Positions 7,650-15,618 of a DNA stretch of 35,102 nucleotides are shown in pieces. The position numbers were made by a program, and so were the translations under genes. The DNA comes from Alphaproteobacteria bacterium (GTDB lineage Bacteria > Pseudomonadota > Alphaproteobacteria > Caulobacterales > Aquidulcibacteraceae), in NCBI GenBank assembly GCA_026400735.1, contig JAPLOL010000071.1:1-35102 (forward strand), read 5' to 3'. The number at the start of each line of letters is the position of its first letter. Position 1 is the stretch's first letter. The notes beneath the pieces are model-generated. The model was not told where the DNA came from. It made no database searches and saw only the letters and a list, made by a program, of their open reading frames with translations.

Positions 7650-8255
7650 TCACTTCACGGCTGCGGCGCGTTGGAAGGCGGGGCGTTGCCATAAATTGTC
7701 GACATAGGTGCGTACGGGCGCGGGGATATCGGCTTCGATGCCAGCGAACTTCGCGCCGGTGACGATGTACGAGACTGAGATGTCGGCGGCGGTGAAGCGA
7801 TCGGCGGCGATGTAGGGCTTGCCATCGAGGCATTGGCCGACGAATTCCAAGCGCTTCAGAATCGCGGACTTGAGATAGCCGGCGGTCCAGTTTTGCTTTT
7901 GATCATCGGGCGCCATGAAGCGCGTGGCGACGAGGGGATTGCCATAGGCCGCGACACCCGCTTCGCCGAACAACAGGAATTGCAGATAGCTGCCGTAGCC
8001 CGGCTCGTTCGGCTTCACTTCGAGATCGGTCGGGCCGTACTTCGACATGATGTAGATCATCATCGCGACGGACTCGATCATGCGCACATCGCCATCTTGC
8101 ATGGCAGGCACTGTGCGCAACGGATTGATGGCTTTGAACTCATCACTCGGCTTGAAGAATGAGGCTTCCGCCGTCTCGTAGGGCACGCCCATCTCTTCGC
8201 AGAGCCAAAGCACGCGCAGCGAGCGTGCGCCTTGTGAGTGATAGACTTTGAGCAT
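7650..8255 (-). CDS. Glutathione S-transferase family protein
   Basis: This 201-residue protein has an N-terminal thioredoxin-like GST domain (LKVYHSQGARSLRVLWLCEEMGVPYE; NPLRTVPAMQDGDVRMIESVAMMIYI, with the cis-Pro and ES glutathione-binding motif) and a helical C-terminal domain ending with GKPYIAADRFTAADISVSYIV. It probably conjugates or reduces with glutathione in the cytosol; the substrate is not deducible. A strong Shine-Dalgarno (GGAGGGA, 5-6 nt from the ATG) fixes the start. It is downstream of rho on the same strand but separated from it by the rho terminator, so it is likely independently transcribed. Confidence 0.93.
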   Translation of the reverse strand: MLKVYHSQGARSLRVLWLCEEMGVPYETAEASFFKPSDEFKAINPLRTVPAMQDGDVRMIESVAMMIYIMSKYGPTDLEVKPNEPGYGSYLQFLLFGEAGVAAYGNPLVATRFMAPDDQKQNWTAGYLKSAILKRLEFVGQCLDGKPYIAADRFTAADISVSYIVTGAKFAGIEADIPAPVRTYVDNLWQRPAFQRAAAVK

Positions 8256-8300
8256 GAGCGTCCCTCCGGTGGCGGCGCTTTAGCACCCCGAAGGCGGAGC

Positions 8301-8337
8301 GCAAAATGAAAGAGGCGCGACTTGCGCCGCGCCTCTT
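8301..8337 (-). terminator. Intrinsic terminator of rho
   Basis: A perfect 10-bp stem (AAGAGGCGCG at 8310-8319 with CGCGCCTCTT at 8328-8337) closes an 8-base loop 24 bp after the rho stop. On the minus strand it runs into TCATTTTGCG, a modest U-rich tract. It insulates rho from the GST gene. Confidence 0.75.
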
Positions 8338-8360
8338 CACATCACCGATCGTAGGTGACG

Positions 8361-9653
8361 TTACGTATTCATCGACTGGAAGAAGTCGTCGTTGTTCTTC
8401 GAGCCCTTGAGCTTATCGAGCAGGAATTCGATCGCGTCCTGCGTGCCCATCGGGCTGAGGATGCGGCGGAGCACGTACATCTTCTGCAGGTGTTCCTTCG
8501 GCGTGATGAGTTCGTCCTTACGCGTGCCAGACTTGAGCACATCGATGGCCGGGAAGATACGGCGGTCCGCGACCTTGCGGTCGAGCTGGAGTTCGCTGTT
8601 ACCCGTGCCCTTGAACTCTTCGAAGATGACTTCGTCCATCCGCGAGCCGGTGTCGATGAGGGCCGTCGCGATGATCGTGAGCGAGCCGCCTTCTTCGAGA
8701 TTACGCGCGGCGCCGAAGAAGCGCTTCGGACGTTGCAGAGCGTTGGCATCGACACCGCCGGTCAGCACCTTGCCCGAGGAGGGCACAACGGTGTTGTAAG
8801 CGCGGCCGAGACGCGTGACGGAGTCGAGCAAGATCACGACGTCCTTGCCGTGTTCGGCGAGGCGCTTGGCTTTCTCGATGACCATTTCAGCAACAGCGAC
8901 GTGGCGCGTGGCCGGCTCGTCGAACGTGGAAGCGACGACTTCGCCCTTCACACTGCGCTGCATGTCGGTAACTTCTTCCGGACGTTCATCGATCAAGAGA
9001 ACGATCAGAAACACTTCCGGGTGGTTGGCTTCGATCGCTTTCGCGATGTTCTGCATGATGACGGTTTTACCCGTCCGTGGCTGCGCGACGATGAGCGAGC
9101 GCTGGCCTTTGCCGATCGGCGCGACGATGTCGATGATGCGGCCGGTTTTGTCTTTGATGGTTGGATCGTCCAACTCCATCTTCAGACGCTCGGTCGGGTA
9201 GAGCGGCGTCAAATTGTCGAAGTGGACTTTGTGACGGACTTGATCCGGATCTTCGAAGTTGACGGAGTTGACCTTCGTGAGCGCGAAATAACGTTCGCCA
9301 TCTTTCGGCGCTTTGATCTGGCCTTCGACGGTGTCGCCGGTGCGCAGACCGAATTTACGGATCTGTTGCGGCGAAATGTAAATGTCATCTGGACCTGAAA
9401 GGTAATTGGATTGCGGCGAGCGTAGGAAGCCGAAGCCGTCCGGCAGAATTTCGCAGACGCCCGCGCCGCCGATCTCAACGCCGCGCTCAGCGACAGTCTT
9501 CAGGATCGCAAACATCATGTCTTGGCTGCGCAGCGTGTTCGCGCCCTCGATCTCAAGGGATTCAGCGAGCGCCAACAATTCAGATGGCGGCTTACGCTTG
9601 AGCTCTTGCAGCGTGAGTGAGGTGAGCTCTTCGAGTGCTTGTTCGTCAGTCAT
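8361..9653 (-). CDS. rho: Transcription termination factor Rho
   Basis: Rho is the hexameric RNA-dependent ATPase that terminates transcription. The 430-residue product has the N-terminal helical Rho-N domain ([24 protein letters not shown]), the cold-shock-like RNA-binding fold ([21 protein letters not shown] and [19 protein letters not shown]), Walker [22 protein letters not shown], Walker [18 protein letters not shown], the Q-loop and R-loop region [14 protein letters not shown] and KRFFGAARN. No large insertion is seen. I start at ATG 9653 ([11 protein letters not shown]) because the 12-residue upstream extension is not Rho-like. It is near the origin, as in Caulobacter, and has its own terminator. 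Confidence 0.98.
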   Translation of the reverse strand: MTDEQALEELTSLTLQELKRKPPSELLALAESLEIEGANTLRSQDMMFAILKTVAERGVEIGGAGVCEILPDGFGFLRSPQSNYLSGPDDIYISPQQIRKFGLRTGDTVEGQIKAPKDGERYFALTKVNSVNFEDPDQVRHKVHFDNLTPLYPTERLKMELDDPTIKDKTGRIIDIVAPIGKGQRSLIVAQPRTGKTVIMQNIAKAIEANHPEVFLIVLLIDERPEEVTDMQRSVKGEVVASTFDEPATRHVAVAEMVIEKAKRLAEHGKDVVILLDSVTRLGRAYNTVVPSSGKVLTGGVDANALQRPKRFFGAARNLEEGGSLTIIATALIDTGSRMDEVIFEEFKGTGNSELQLDRKVADRRIFPAIDVLKSGTRKDELITPKEHLQKMYVLRRILSPMGTQDAIEFLLDKLKGSKNNDDFFQSMNT

Positions 9654-9840
9654 AATTTTCTCGGGGGTGTCCCTGGATCCCAGGCGCACGTGTGGCGCGG
9701 GGAGGGACTAAGGATGGAAGGAGATCCGGCGGTTAGGATAAGTTGGCTTGCGCCGCCGTCGCAGGCATGCCGAAGCACGCAAGGACAGCCACACCACACC
9801 GCGCGGAGAGCGTCAAGCTGCTGAACGTACTGAGCGTCGC

Positions 9841-10311
9841 TTAGGGTTCCAGTGTCGCCAGAAGAACCACTGCAATGGCCACGAGAAACGGGATCTCGCT
9901 CATCAGCCGCCAGTAGCGTTCGGAGTGCCGACGTTGCCCGGAGGCAAGCTTTCGACCCTCTGCAGATAGGAAGCCGTGGTAGCCCGACAAGCCTAACACA
10001 AGGATAAGTTTGCCCCAGAACCAGTGAGGCACCGAGGCCACCACCTGCCCGAATGGCTGCCGCCAGTCAGAAACCATGTAGGTCGAAAACAGGAAGATCC
10101 CGAACGCCCAGGCGAGGATGATGCTGGGCGTCAGGATGATCATGCGCAGATTGCGCGCGGCCTTCAGCATCGTCTGTTCAAGCTCGCCGCCAGGCTGGGA
10201 CGAAATGATGTAGGCGTAGAAGCGTGGCAGCATCAGCAGGCCGGAAATCCACGCGATCACCGCAATGATGTGAAGTCCGCGTGCGAGATCGTAGCCGATC
10301 ACATGTTCCAT
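9841..10311 (-). CDS. hemJ: HemJ, protoporphyrinogen IX oxidase
   Basis: HemJ is the membrane protein that oxidises protoporphyrinogen IX to protoporphyrin IX, the substrate of ferrochelatase. The 156-residue protein has about four membrane helices with the family motifs LHIIAVIAWISGLLMLPRFYAYI (conserved His 14), RMIILTPSIILAWAFGIFLF, and HWFWGKLILVLGLSGYHGFLS (conserved Lys). The ATG at 10311 overlaps the hemH stop by one base (TGATG), implying translational coupling. hemJ directly after hemH puts the last two haem steps together. A longer in-frame reading within hemH exists but is not supported. Confidence 0.93.
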   Translation of the reverse strand: MEHVIGYDLARGLHIIAVIAWISGLLMLPRFYAYIISSQPGGELEQTMLKAARNLRMIILTPSIILAWAFGIFLFSTYMVSDWRQPFGQVVASVPHWFWGKLILVLGLSGYHGFLSAEGRKLASGQRRHSERYWRLMSEIPFLVAIAVVLLATLEP

Positions 10312-11417
10312 CAGCGCGCGTCCCTCGATGCCTGCGCGCACAATCCGTACGCGGCGGGGCAGAGCTTGCCCCCGGCTTCCGACTGCACCTTACCCGGCGC
10401 TGCAAGAGCGCGCTCCACCAAATCCGCTAGCGCGTCGATGAAGCGCGGGTCTGGACCGAGAGCCGGCGCGCGAAGATAAAACGGAAGCTGCAAGCTCTTC
10501 GCAAGTTGGCCGTACTCGATGTCAAGTTCGACCAACGTTTCGACATGCTCGGAGACAAACGCGATCGGCGAGATGATGACGCCTACGCCGTCCGCCGCAG
10601 CGCTATGGATTTCTTCTTCCGTAGAAGGTCCGATCCATTTCATCGGACCGACGCGAGATTGGTAGCAAACGCGGTATTCCCAATCCGCCGGCAATAGCTT
10701 CCACACCGCCGCGAAGGTTTGCTCGACTTGCCACTGATAGGGATCGCCGCGATCGACGACCTGCTGCGGCAGGCCGTGCGCGGAGAAGAGCAGGCGAGGG
10801 CGTTCGGGTGAGCCAGCATCGCGCCAGGCCTTCAGAATGGCGTCAGCGTGCGCCTGTGCGAATTGCGCGCCGGCTGGGTAACAGCAGATCGTCGATACGG
10901 GCAGGCTGGAGGACTTGCGCCACTCGGCCAATGACGACGCCGTCGTCGTCGTGGAAAATTGCGGATAGAGCGGTAGCAAGACTGCGTCTGTCGCGCCCCA
11001 CGCTTCAGCCGCTTTCGCGGCTTCTTTCGTGAATGGTTTCCAATAGCGCATCGCCGGGAAGCATTTGAACGTGACATTGCTGACGCGCGTAGCGATCGCG
11101 GCTTCGAGCGCATCTGCTTGTTTCAGTGTCTCGGGCAAGATTGGCGAGCCGCCGCCCATCATGGCGTAGTTCGCTTTTGCCAGCTTCTCACGTGAACCAG
11201 AGATGAGCTTAGCTAGCAAAAAGCGAAGCGGTTGCGGCAGGCCGATAATGGCTTTGTCGTTGAAGAGATTGAAGAGGAAGGGGCGCACCGACTCTTGTTT
11301 GTCAGGCCCGCCCAGATTGAAGAGAATGATTGCGACGCGGCGTGAGGTCATCGCCCGCAAGCCGGGTCCCTTATCTGGTTGCGGGGTGGACGGGTCTTCG
11401 GACAGCACGGCGGTCAT
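10311..11417 (-). CDS. hemH: Ferrochelatase HemH
   Basis: HemH inserts Fe2+ into protoporphyrin IX to make haem. The 368-residue product shows FNLGGPDKQESVRPFL, YAMMGGGSPI, YWKPFT, LPLYPQFSTTTTAS, the catalytic histidine in LLFSAHGLPQQVVDRGDPY (H214), CYQSRVGPMKWIGPST and FVSEHVETLVELDIEY (E297). It carries a C-terminal extension with a C-x6-C pair (C353, C360), like the C-terminal cluster ligands of [2Fe-2S] bacterial ferrochelatases; other cysteines are C119, C178, C179 and C251. Start ATG 11417 overlaps the hemE stop (ATGA) and has AAAGGCGG 5 nt upstream; Met 23 is an internal alternative. Confidence 0.96.
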   Translation of the reverse strand: MTAVLSEDPSTPQPDKGPGLRAMTSRRVAIILFNLGGPDKQESVRPFLFNLFNDKAIIGLPQPLRFLLAKLISGSREKLAKANYAMMGGGSPILPETLKQADALEAAIATRVSNVTFKCFPAMRYWKPFTKEAAKAAEAWGATDAVLLPLYPQFSTTTTASSLAEWRKSSSLPVSTICCYPAGAQFAQAHADAILKAWRDAGSPERPRLLFSAHGLPQQVVDRGDPYQWQVEQTFAAVWKLLPADWEYRVCYQSRVGPMKWIGPSTEEEIHSAAADGVGVIISPIAFVSEHVETLVELDIEYGQLAKSLQLPFYLRAPALGPDPRFIDALADLVERALAAPGKVQSEAGGKLCPAAYGLCAQASRDAR

Positions 11418-12454
11418 ACGCCGCCTTTTACCACTTGGATCAGTCGCGCCATGTTTTCAGGTGTCGCATCCGGCGTAATGCCATGACCGAGATTGAAGAT
11501 GTGCGGAACGTCTTTGAACGCTTCGATCACATCACGTGCTGCGCGCTCGAGCGCTTCACCGCCAACAACAAGAGCAAGGGGATCGAGGTTGCCTTGCAAC
11601 GGCATTCCCTTCGGCGCCGCTGCAATCGCTGCGGCCGCCGGCGTCTGAGTGTCGATGCCGAGCGCGGTCACGCCTGTTTCATGTGCGTAGGCGCCAAGCT
11701 GCGCTCCGGATCCGCGCGGGAAACCAATAATCGGAACCGTAACGCCAAGCTCACGCAGGCGTTTCACGAGTTTCTTCGTTGGCCCAATGATGACGCGTTG
11801 GAACTGCGCGGGGGAGAGCCCTTCCGACCAACTCTCGAATATCTGCAAGCAATCCGCGCCGGCCTTCACCTGCGCAGCCAAGTGCTGGGCGCTCATCTCA
11901 ACGAGCGTTTCCAGCAATGCATCAACATCGGCGGGCCGTTCATAGACCGCGCGGCGTGCGCGTTCTTTTTCGCCACCTTGGCCCTGCAGCATGTAGGTTG
12001 CGACAGTCCACGGTCCGCCGCAAAAACCGATCAAAGCAATGTCGTTCGGGATTGCAGACTTAATCCGCTCAACCGCTTCGTAGACCGGCGCCAATCTTTG
12101 CAGTCCGCGCTGTACATCATCGAAGCGCCAGGTTTCTTCCTCAATCAACGGATTGAGCCGCGGGCCTTCGCCTTCGACAAACCAGACCTTCCGACCAAGC
12201 GCGTCAGGTACGACTAAAATATCTGAGAAGAGGATCGCCGCATCTAACGGAAACCGCCGCAGAGGCTGCATCACAGCTTCTGTCGCCAGAGCAGGGGAAT
12301 AGCAGAAATCCAGGAAGCTCTTAGACCGAGTCCGGAGCTCACGGTACTCCGGCAAATAGCGGCCAGCCTGACGCATAATCCAAACCGGAGGAGGATCGAT
12401 CCTCTCTCCGCTCAAAACACGCAGCAGTCCGGGAACTCTCTCCCGATCGGACAT
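11414..12454 (-). CDS. hemE: Uroporphyrinogen decarboxylase HemE
   Basis: HemE converts uroporphyrinogen III to coproporphyrinogen III. The 346-residue protein has the signature PPVWIMRQAGRYLPEYRELR near the N-terminus, then LPLDAAILFSDI-like RFPLDAAILFSDILVVPDALG, GFCGGPWTVATYMLQG, and GADCLQIFESW, with the C-terminal LGHGITPDATPENM. The start is the ATG at 12454 with GAGG 4 nt upstream; the open frame upstream runs into the origin gap and is not HemE-like. It heads the hemE-hemH-hemJ operon, transcribed away from the proposed origin. In Caulobacter and Rickettsia the origin lies next to hemE as here. Confidence 0.98.
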   Translation of the reverse strand: MSDRERVPGLLRVLSGERIDPPPVWIMRQAGRYLPEYRELRTRSKSFLDFCYSPALATEAVMQPLRRFPLDAAILFSDILVVPDALGRKVWFVEGEGPRLNPLIEEETWRFDDVQRGLQRLAPVYEAVERIKSAIPNDIALIGFCGGPWTVATYMLQGQGGEKERARRAVYERPADVDALLETLVEMSAQHLAAQVKAGADCLQIFESWSEGLSPAQFQRVIIGPTKKLVKRLRELGVTVPIIGFPRGSGAQLGAYAHETGVTALGIDTQTPAAAAIAAAPKGMPLQGNLDPLALVVGGEALERAARDVIEAFKDVPHIFNLGHGITPDATPENMARLIQVVKGGV

Positions 12455-12477
12455 TTGCCTCTTCCCAACTTCTAATT

Positions 12478-12492
12478 TGAATCCCGATTTAA
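12478..12492 (+). promoter_or_regulatory. Possible CtrA binding site in oriC
   Basis: TGAA-N7-TTAA differs from the CtrA consensus TTAA-N7-TTAA at one base. It lies 24 bp upstream of the hemE start codon and overlaps a GANTC site. CtrA sites block initiation and repress hemE in Caulobacter. A single imperfect site is weak evidence. Confidence 0.35.
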
Positions 12493-12700
12493 TGAGGACT
12501 CGTTGTTGATGGGACTTTGTTTGCGGGACAAGATTCCTGTCCACAGCTTATCCCCTGACTTGTCCTTCGCGCGATGCGACGGAATTGTCTTTGTCGCGAA
12601 TGGCTTGAGGGGTGCGCGAGTCGCCTCCGATTCCTTTGAGTCCATAATGTCGCGCTGTGAGCAAGGTTTGGAGGAATCGCCCGGGAGGAGAAGTGGAATC
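12479..12700. promoter_or_regulatory. Cluster of eight GANTC (CcrM-type) methylation sites
   Basis: GANTC occurs at 12479, 12497, 12532, 12618, 12629, 12638, 12674 and 12696 (first base of each). About one would be expected by chance in a region this size at this base composition. GANTC is methylated by CcrM in Caulobacter-type alphaproteobacteria. Confidence 0.8.
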
Positions 12701-12758
12701 CGGGTTGGGGTGGCAGTTCGTTCTGTTTGCGGGGTTATCCCGTGCCTCACCCAACAGC

Positions 12759-12767
12759 TTGTCCACA
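12759..12767 (+). promoter_or_regulatory. DnaA box
   Basis: TTGTCCACA differs from TTATCCACA at one base, a form used as a strong DnaA box in GC-rich bacteria. It ends 26 bp before the ppsR ATG, so DnaA bound here could also affect ppsR transcription. Confidence 0.7.
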
Positions 12768-12793
12768 CTCCTAACTCAGCTGATATGTGACCC

Positions 12794-13621
12794 ATGGCGA
12801 CAGAACGGCTCGGCATCTTCGCGAACTTCCACCTTGTCTCCGACTCAACAGGGGAGACGCTAGCGGGTGTTTTGCGCGCAACTTGCGCTCAGTTCGACAA
12901 CATCATGCCTGTGGAACACTCGTACTTTCTGGTGCGATCGGCCCGGCAGCTGGAGCGGGTGATCTCGGAAATTGAAGCCGCGCCGGGCGTGGTGATGTTC
13001 ACGCTCTCGAATTTGGAACACCGGGCGCAGCTGGAAGATGCGTGCGCGCAGATGAACATGCCGGCAGTGGCCGTGCTCGATCCGGTGCTGGACACTACTT
13101 CCCGGTATTTGGGGGTGGAGCTAAATCATCGGGTCGGCAACCCGCGCAAACTCAACGCCGAGTATTTCAAGCGCATCGATGCGCTCGATTTCGCGATGTA
13201 TCATGATGACGGCCAGCAGCACGTTGATTTGGCCAATGCAGACGTGATCTTGGTTGGTGTGAGCCGTACTTCCAAAACGCCGACCAGTGTTTATCTCGCG
13301 CACCGAGGTGTGAAGGCCGCGAACGTGCCGATGGTGCCTGGTGTGCCGTTGCCGCCGGAAGTGTTTTTGAAAGACGGCCCGCTTGTTGTGGGCCTCCTTA
13401 TCTCTGCCGATCGTCTCATTCACATCCGCCGCAACCGTTTGGCTTCGATGAAGGAGACGCGCGCTGGCTCTTACACGGACGAAGACGCGGTTCGCCGCGA
13501 AGTAATGGACGCGCAGAAATTGTTCGAGCGTGAAGGGTGGCCGACAATTGACGTGTCGCGGCGCTCGATCGAAGAAACGGCGGCATCTGTGCTCAATCTG
13601 CTGGCGGATCGCCAAGCGTGA
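12794..13621 (+). CDS. ppsR: PpsR/PDRP, pyruvate phosphate dikinase (or PEP synthase) regulatory kinase/phosphorylase, DUF299
   Basis: This family is a bifunctional ADP-dependent kinase and Pi-dependent pyrophosphorylase that switches pyruvate phosphate dikinase or PEP synthase off and on. The 275-residue protein opens with FHLVSDSTGETLAGVLRA and has the nucleotide-binding loop GVSRTSKTPTS at residues 155-165, followed by YLAHRGVKAANVPMVPG and an ending VSRRSIEETAASVLNLL. Its target enzyme is not in the window, so which one it controls is open. The ATG follows a poor ribosome-binding site close to the DnaA box. It is the first gene right of the origin (equivalent to RP001) and overlaps maf by 4 bp. 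Confidence 0.96.
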   Translation: MATERLGIFANFHLVSDSTGETLAGVLRATCAQFDNIMPVEHSYFLVRSARQLERVISEIEAAPGVVMFTLSNLEHRAQLEDACAQMNMPAVAVLDPVLDTTSRYLGVELNHRVGNPRKLNAEYFKRIDALDFAMYHDDGQQHVDLANADVILVGVSRTSKTPTSVYLAHRGVKAANVPMVPGVPLPPEVFLKDGPLVVGLLISADRLIHIRRNRLASMKETRAGSYTDEDAVRREVMDAQKLFEREGWPTIDVSRRSIEETAASVLNLLADRQA

Positions 13622-14208
13622 AACTGATCCTTGCTTCCGGAAGCGCCGCGCGCCGACAGTTGCTTGAAGCGGCTGGTTTGACGTTTGAAGTCGATGCGCC
13701 GCGCATGGATGAAGAGGCGGCGAAGGCGAGCTTGCGCGCTGCAGGTATGAAGCCTCGCGATCAAGCGGACGCGCTCGCTGAACTCAAGGCCCTCAGTGTT
13801 TCACGAGGGCGGCCAGACCTTGTGATTGGCGCCGATCAGATGCTCGCGCTTGGAGGCGAGATCTTCGACAAGCCGAAGGATGTAAGGGAGGCTCGTCAGC
13901 ATCTTTCGCGCCTGCGTGGGCAAACACATCAACTGATCACAGCTGTCGTTGTTGCGCGCGAAGGCGCAATCATTTGGCGGCATATCGATACACCGAAGTT
14001 GAAGATGCGCGCATTCAGTGACGCGTTTCTCGATGACTATATGGGCCGAGCAGGGGAGCAAGTGTTGCGCTCTGTTGGCGCGTACCAACTAGAAGGTCTT
14101 GGTGCGCAATTGTTTGAACGTGTCGAGGGCGACTACTTCTCAGTGCTTGGCCTGCCGCTGCTGCCGCTGCTCGCATTCTTGCGTGAACACGGTATTGCGC
14201 AATCATGA
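13618..14208 (+). CDS. maf: Maf family nucleotide pyrophosphatase
   Basis: Maf proteins hydrolyse non-canonical or canonical nucleoside triphosphates, acting in house-cleaning and sometimes cell division. The 196-residue protein starts with the family motif LILASGSAARRQLLEAAGL, carries VIGADQMLALGGEIFDKPKD with the metal-binding Asp, HLSRLRGQTHQLITAV, and GAYQLEGLGAQLFERVEGDYFSVLGLPLLPL. The start is a GTG overlapping the ppsR stop (GTGA), which indicates coupling. Its stop overlaps aroE. The exact substrate preference (YhdE-like or YceF-like) cannot be fixed by eye; QMLALGGEIFDKP leaves it open. Confidence 0.94.
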   Translation: MKLILASGSAARRQLLEAAGLTFEVDAPRMDEEAAKASLRAAGMKPRDQADALAELKALSVSRGRPDLVIGADQMLALGGEIFDKPKDVREARQHLSRLRGQTHQLITAVVVAREGAIIWRHIDTPKLKMRAFSDAFLDDYMGRAGEQVLRSVGAYQLEGLGAQLFERVEGDYFSVLGLPLLPLLAFLREHGIAQS

Positions 14209-15020
14209 GCATTACGGCCGCAACGAAAGTGTACGGTGTTGTAGGCAATCCGGTGAGCCATTCGCTCTCGCCGGTGATGCACAATGGCTGGATTGCTGAT
14301 CACAGCTTGGATGCGGTGTATGTGGCGCTGCCACTGAAGAGCGATGATCCTGTCGCCGCAATCAAGGCCCTGAGCGGGTTCGCCGGGCTTAACGTAACGG
14401 TGCCGCATAAGGAAGCAGCGGCGAAGGCCGCGGCGCGCAGTGAAGCTGTCGTCGCCAACGTATTGCGGCGCGAGGACGATGGAACGTTTTCCGGCTTTAA
14501 CACGGATGGCCTGGGTTTTTTGGACTCACTCGCCGAAGCCGCGCCAGATTGGCGAACGCGCGCGCGCCGCGTTTTGATTCTTGGCGCGGGCGGAGGCGCT
14601 CTCGGCATCGGTCGAGCACTTTCGCCCTTCGTCGACACCATTCATTTCGCCAATCGCACGGCTGAGCGCGCCGAAAAAACGGCAGCAGCTGTTCCCAATG
14701 GCCGCACGACGCGATGGGACGATCTCGAACGTGCCTTTGGGCACGCGGATCTCATCGTGCAAACAACGACACTGGGCATGGCCGACCAACCGGAGATGGA
14801 ATGGCCGGTATCGTTATGCAGGCCGAACGCAATTATCGCCGACATTGTCTATCGGCCGCTTGAAACGCCGCTATTGGCGGCAGCCCGCGCCCGGCAGCTG
14901 ACCGCAATCGACGGCCTCGGCATGCTGATTCATCAAGGCGCGCGCTCGTTCGAGCTTTGGTTCGGAATCAAACCCGATGCGGCGAAGGCGCGACAGCGTT
15001 TGTTGGCGGCGCTCGCATGA
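14205..15020 (+). CDS. aroE: Shikimate dehydrogenase AroE
   Basis: AroE reduces 3-dehydroshikimate to shikimate with NADPH in aromatic amino-acid synthesis. The 271-residue protein has the substrate-binding [37 protein letters not shown] (catalytic Lys), [13 protein letters not shown] (catalytic Asp), the NADP-binding motif [30 protein letters not shown], and [16 protein letters not shown] at the C-terminus. It overlaps maf by ATGA at the start and coaE by ATGA at the end, so it is in the middle of a four-gene translationally coupled operon. Confidence 0.97.
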   Translation: MSITAATKVYGVVGNPVSHSLSPVMHNGWIADHSLDAVYVALPLKSDDPVAAIKALSGFAGLNVTVPHKEAAAKAAARSEAVVANVLRREDDGTFSGFNTDGLGFLDSLAEAAPDWRTRARRVLILGAGGGALGIGRALSPFVDTIHFANRTAERAEKTAAAVPNGRTTRWDDLERAFGHADLIVQTTTLGMADQPEMEWPVSLCRPNAIIADIVYRPLETPLLAAARARQLTAIDGLGMLIHQGARSFELWFGIKPDAAKARQRLLAALA

Positions 15021-15610
15021 TCATCGTCGGGCTCACTGGTTCTATCGGGATGGGAAAATCCACGGTCGCCCAGATGTTTGCGGAGGAGGGCGCGCCGGGG
15101 TTCAACTCCGATGATGCGGTGCATCAGCTTTACGCGGCTGGCGGCGCGGGTGTGGCGCCAGTTGAGGCTGCGTTTCCGGGCGTTACGAAACACGCTGCTA
15201 TCGATCGTGCGGCGCTTTCAGCGCGAGTTGTTGGCAATCCAGAAGCGATCAAGCGGCTCGAAGCCATCGTTCACCCGCTGGTGCGCCAAGCGCAGATGGT
15301 TTTCCTTCAAGAACAGCGTGACGCCGGCGCGGAAGTTGTTGTGCTCGATATCCCGCTCCTCTTCGAGGGCGGGGGCGCGAAGTTTGTAGACAAGACCGTG
15401 GTGGTGTCCGCACCCGCAGACGTCCAGCGCGCGCGCGTTCTTGCGCGGCCCGGCATGAGCGTGGAGAAATTTGAGGCGATCTTGGCGCTGCAAATGCCGG
15501 ACGCGGAGAAGCGCGCGCGCGCGGATTTTGTTGTTGATACAGGCGTCTCGCTTGACGATACGCGCGCTCAGGTCCGCACCGTGCTGGACGCGCTCCGCGA
15601 ACAGAGTTAG
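15017..15610 (+). CDS. coaE: Dephospho-CoA kinase CoaE
   Basis: CoaE phosphorylates dephospho-CoA in the last step of coenzyme A synthesis. The 197-residue protein begins [39 protein letters not shown], which holds the P-loop (GSIGMGKST) and the substrate-binding Asp pair, then [11 protein letters not shown] and [15 protein letters not shown] choose the ATG at 15017, which overlaps the aroE stop by 4 bp; the frame is open 20 codons further upstream but this part is not conserved. dnaQ starts 9 bp after its stop. Confidence 0.97.
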   Translation: MIIVGLTGSIGMGKSTVAQMFAEEGAPGFNSDDAVHQLYAAGGAGVAPVEAAFPGVTKHAAIDRAALSARVVGNPEAIKRLEAIVHPLVRQAQMVFLQEQRDAGAEVVVLDIPLLFEGGGAKFVDKTVVVSAPADVQRARVLARPGMSVEKFEAILALQMPDAEKRARADFVVDTGVSLDDTRAQVRTVLDALREQS

Positions 15611-15618
15611 CCGGATTC

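Larger units (their letters stand above)
12455..12793. other. oriC: Proposed chromosomal replication origin (oriC) between hemE and ppsR
   Basis: This 339-bp gap between divergent genes has no credible coding sequence. It is flanked exactly like the characterised Caulobacter crescentus origin (hemE on one side, the RP001/ppsR homologue on the other). It contains DnaA-box-like sequences (TTGTCCACA 12759-12767; CTGTCCACA 12537-12545; TTATCCCCT 12548-12556; TTATCCCGT 12735-12743), eight GANTC sites between 12479 and 12700, a possible CtrA site (12478-12492), and an AT-richer stretch near 12451-12510 that could be the unwinding element. Genes on each side run away from it. Gene context and motifs are seen; origin activity is inferred. 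Confidence 0.85.

Noticed and set aside
8355..9398. Plus-strand 347-codon frame opposite rho
   Set aside because: Composition biased to Asp/Glu/Arg/Val as expected for the complement of rho; no family match.
9654..9840. Additional gene or terminator between rho and hemJ
   Set aside because: No credible ribosome-binding site or conserved frame, and no clear hairpin with a U-run was seen in the 187-bp gap.
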